NCBI GenBank assembly: GCA_003518745.1
Contig: DOYB01000192.1
Span: 1-7,256 of the forward strand
Reading direction: 5' to 3'
DNA from: Selenomonas sp.
GTDB taxonomy: Bacteria > Bacillota > Negativicutes > Selenomonadales > Selenomonadaceae
Length of the DNA: 7,256 bases
Notes under the pieces: generated by a model
What the model was told of the DNA's origin: nothing
The model's input: only the letters and a program-made list of their open reading frames with translations
Database searches by the model: none
Made by a program: the position numbers and the translations under genes
Shown here: positions 6,001-7,256 of the stretch, in pieces
Layout: every line of letters begins with the position of its first letter
Numbering within the stretch: position 1 is the stretch's first letter

Positions 6001-6038
6001 AATCTGAACACCAAAATACCTCAAATTTCTAAATAGTG

Positions 6039-6081
6039 TGTTGCCAAGGCAACATATCAAAAATATTGTGCATGATATAAT
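6039..6081 (+). promoter_or_regulatory. extended -10 promoter with 16-bp perfect palindrome, for the Crp/Fnr gene
   Basis: TGTTGCC-AA-GGCAACA (6039-6054) is a perfect 7+2+7 palindrome. An extended -10 box TGATATAAT (6073-6081) follows, with only a poor -35 (CATATC at 6053-6058). The expected transcription start near 6088 places the palindrome centre (6046.5) about 41 bases upstream, the class II activator position for Crp/Fnr proteins. This gives a leader of about 30 bases to the ATG at 6119. Autoactivation is a plausible reading, not a proven one. Confidence 0.55.
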
Positions 6082-6118
6082 TAGACAAGCAAAAGACTTT
6101 CCAAAAACGGAGGCTATT

Positions 6119-6787
6119 ATGCAGATTATCAATCTTGACTTGCAGGAACTGCCGCTCTTTCGCGGGCTTTCGACGGAAGAAATCGAGAATTTCATCAAGC
6201 ATACAGCATCCGTCACCAAACGATATGAAAAAGGCTCCTACGTCCTGCGCCCCTATGAAAAGAATTCCAACATCGGCGTAATCGTAACCGGCTTAGCCCA
6301 GGTCATCAGCGAAGACCGTCTGGGCAACGAGACCGTTGGACATTCACTCGAACGCGGAGCACTCCTTGGAAGCACATCGGCAATTCTTTCTGAGGAATAC
6401 AATCCCACTGCCATCGAGCCCCTGACCGATGTACTGGTACTCTGGATTCCCTATCGTTCCCTTCTGGTTGCGGGGCCCAAACTCGGGCGCATTCACGGCA
6501 TCGTGATGAAAAATCTCCTGGAAGCCTTCTGCAACAAGAATGTGCTAATGCTGGAAAAGCTCAAGCTTCTCTCGCAAAAATCCCTGCGTGAGCGCCTCAT
6601 ACTCTACCTGCTCCAAAGGGAAAAGCGCCAAAAGTCCCCAAAGGTAAAGGTGCCCCGCAGAATACAGCTTGCCAAGGAATTGGAATGCAACCGAAGCGCC
6701 TTGACACGGGAAATCAGTCTGATGGTGCAGGATGGGATTCTCGTCTGCGAAAAAGATTACATGTTGCTCCAAAAAGATAAATTGTGA
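6119..6787 (+). CDS. Crp/Fnr-family transcriptional regulator
   Basis: A 222-residue two-domain regulator of usual family length. Residues 8-120 form the cyclic-nucleotide-type beta-barrel (LPLFRGLSTEEIENF, YEKGSYVLRPYEKNSNIGVI, LERGALLGSTSAIL). A long dimer helix follows (about 122-152), then QKSLRERLILYLLQ (153-166) and a winged helix-turn-helix (RRIQLAKELECNRSALTREI, 180-199, then LMVQDGILV). The Glu and Arg that hold cAMP in true CRP are not present in the phosphate-binding segment (LLGSTSAILSEEYNPTA), and there is no N-terminal Cys cluster as in FNR. The signal is therefore probably neither cAMP nor a 4Fe-4S cluster of FNR type. The recognition helix has R192-S193 ... R197, where CRP has Arg-Glu...Arg. 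The start is ATG at 6119 with ACGGAGG 5 bases upstream; an upstream ATG at 6038 would overlap the palindrome and promoter and is rejected. It is followed 20 bases later by the ABC ATPase. Confidence 0.9.
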   Translation: MQIINLDLQELPLFRGLSTEEIENFIKHTASVTKRYEKGSYVLRPYEKNSNIGVIVTGLAQVISEDRLGNETVGHSLERGALLGSTSAILSEEYNPTAIEPLTDVLVLWIPYRSLLVAGPKLGRIHGIVMKNLLEAFCNKNVLMLEKLKLLSQKSLRERLILYLLQREKRQKSPKVKVPRRIQLAKELECNRSALTREISLMVQDGILVCEKDYMLLQKDKL

Positions 6788-6807
6788 AATACTATGTTCG
6801 GTGATAC

Positions 6808-7256
6808 ATGATGATAACCATCTCCTTCGATGATGTCGGACTGAGCTTCGGCTCCCATGTGTTGTTCGACTCCCTGAACACTACGCTTTCCTCCGGACAA
6901 ATCACGATGGTCACGGGGCATAACGGAAGCGGAAAATCCACTTTCCTGCAGCTTGCCGCGAAATTCATTACCCCCGACACAGGCAAAGTAGTTGCCATGG
7001 ATGACGGAACCCTGATACAAAAGGAGGCGTTTCGAAGCCGCCTTGCAATGGTCACCCCCGAGCTGAAGTTATATGCCAAACTCACGGCTGAGGAAAATCT
7101 CCGATTCCTGCTGGGGCTTCGTGAACTCAATCCTTCAATTTACGAAATCCATCAGCTTTGGGAACGCGTTGGACTGAAATGGGAGGAAATATGTAACACC
7201 TTTGTGAGCAAGCTCTCCACAGGTATGCGTCAACGTGTCAAACTGGCGATGCTTCT
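6808..7256 (+). CDS. ABC transporter ATP-binding protein, CcmA-like (3' end outside window)
   Basis: The first 149 residues of an ABC ATPase are present; the Walker B, H-loop and C-terminus lie beyond the right edge. Walker A is GHNGSGKST at residues 37-45. The ABC signature is LSTGMRQRV at 136-144, in place of LSGGQ. The Q-loop segment VTPELKLYAKLTAEENLRF (82-100) has Pro where the usual Gln would be. The absence of Gln there and the LTxxENLRF pattern resemble CcmA, the ATPase of the haem/cytochrome-c maturation exporter, and also some small drug/antibiotic exporter ATPases. The start is ATG at 6808 or 6811; a weak GGTG is 4 or 7 bases upstream, so 6811 is slightly better spaced. It is very probably co-transcribed with the Crp/Fnr gene. 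Whether ccmB- or ccmC-like permease genes follow would decide the identity. Confidence 0.82.
   Translation, partial: MMITISFDDVGLSFGSHVLFDSLNTTLSSGQITMVTGHNGSGKSTFLQLAAKFITPDTGKVVAMDDGTLIQKEAFRSRLAMVTPELKLYAKLTAEENLRFLLGLRELNPSIYEIHQLWERVGLKWEEICNTFVSKLSTGMRQRVKLAML

Noticed and set aside
5419..6036. Plus-strand 205-codon open frame
   Set aside because: It is the antisense shadow of the flavodoxin gene and its promoter region; the flavodoxin motifs are unmistakable on the minus strand.
6792..7130. Minus-strand 112-codon open frame opposite the ABC ATPase
   Set aside because: It is antisense to the Walker A and Q-loop coding region and shows no features of its own.

Overview
The window most likely comes from an anaerobic, double-membraned Firmicute of the Negativicutes, similar to Selenomonas. 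This is an inference. It rests on moderate GC content, strong purine-rich Shine-Dalgarno sites of Firmicute type, remains of a tripartite RND efflux pump (a diderm trait), and a redox and cytochrome-maturation flavour at the right end. No rRNA, tRNA, CRISPR array or insertion sequence was seen.

Layout. Positions 1-898 (minus) hold most of an AAA-ATPase-like/DUF1703 protein that runs off the left edge. Positions 1047-3995 (minus) are an efflux operon read from a strong promoter at 4027-4055, which overlaps a TetR-type inverted repeat. In transcription order it contains a periplasmic adaptor gene cut off after about 167 codons, the last ~168 codons of an RND pump gene joined to it out of frame, an intact TetR-family regulator and an intact MATE transporter. 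About 3 kb of adaptor plus pump coding sequence appears to be missing at one junction near 3490-3500, so the RND pump is dead while the regulator and the MATE pump survive. A long hairpin at 4145-4203 separates this operon from a gene for a 169-residue disordered, Cys- and Trp-free protein of unknown function (4233-4742, minus).

The right half looks redox-related. A 75-residue two-helix DUF4405-like membrane protein (4968-5195, minus) has its own terminator and, upstream, a TATAAT box next to an 18-bp CRP/FNR-type palindrome. Upstream of it lies a flavodoxin of the PF12641 type (5365-5913, minus). Diverging from the flavodoxin is a Crp/Fnr-family regulator (6119-6787, plus), followed after 20 bases by the start of an ABC ATPase (6808 to the right edge) that resembles CcmA-type ATPases.

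How the genes may work together. The Crp/Fnr regulator is well placed to control the flavodoxin, the DUF4405 protein and the ABC transporter in response to redox or nitrosative conditions, but this rests on position and palindromes only. The most notable observation is the deletion-fused efflux operon. Next come the palindromes at each regulated promoter.
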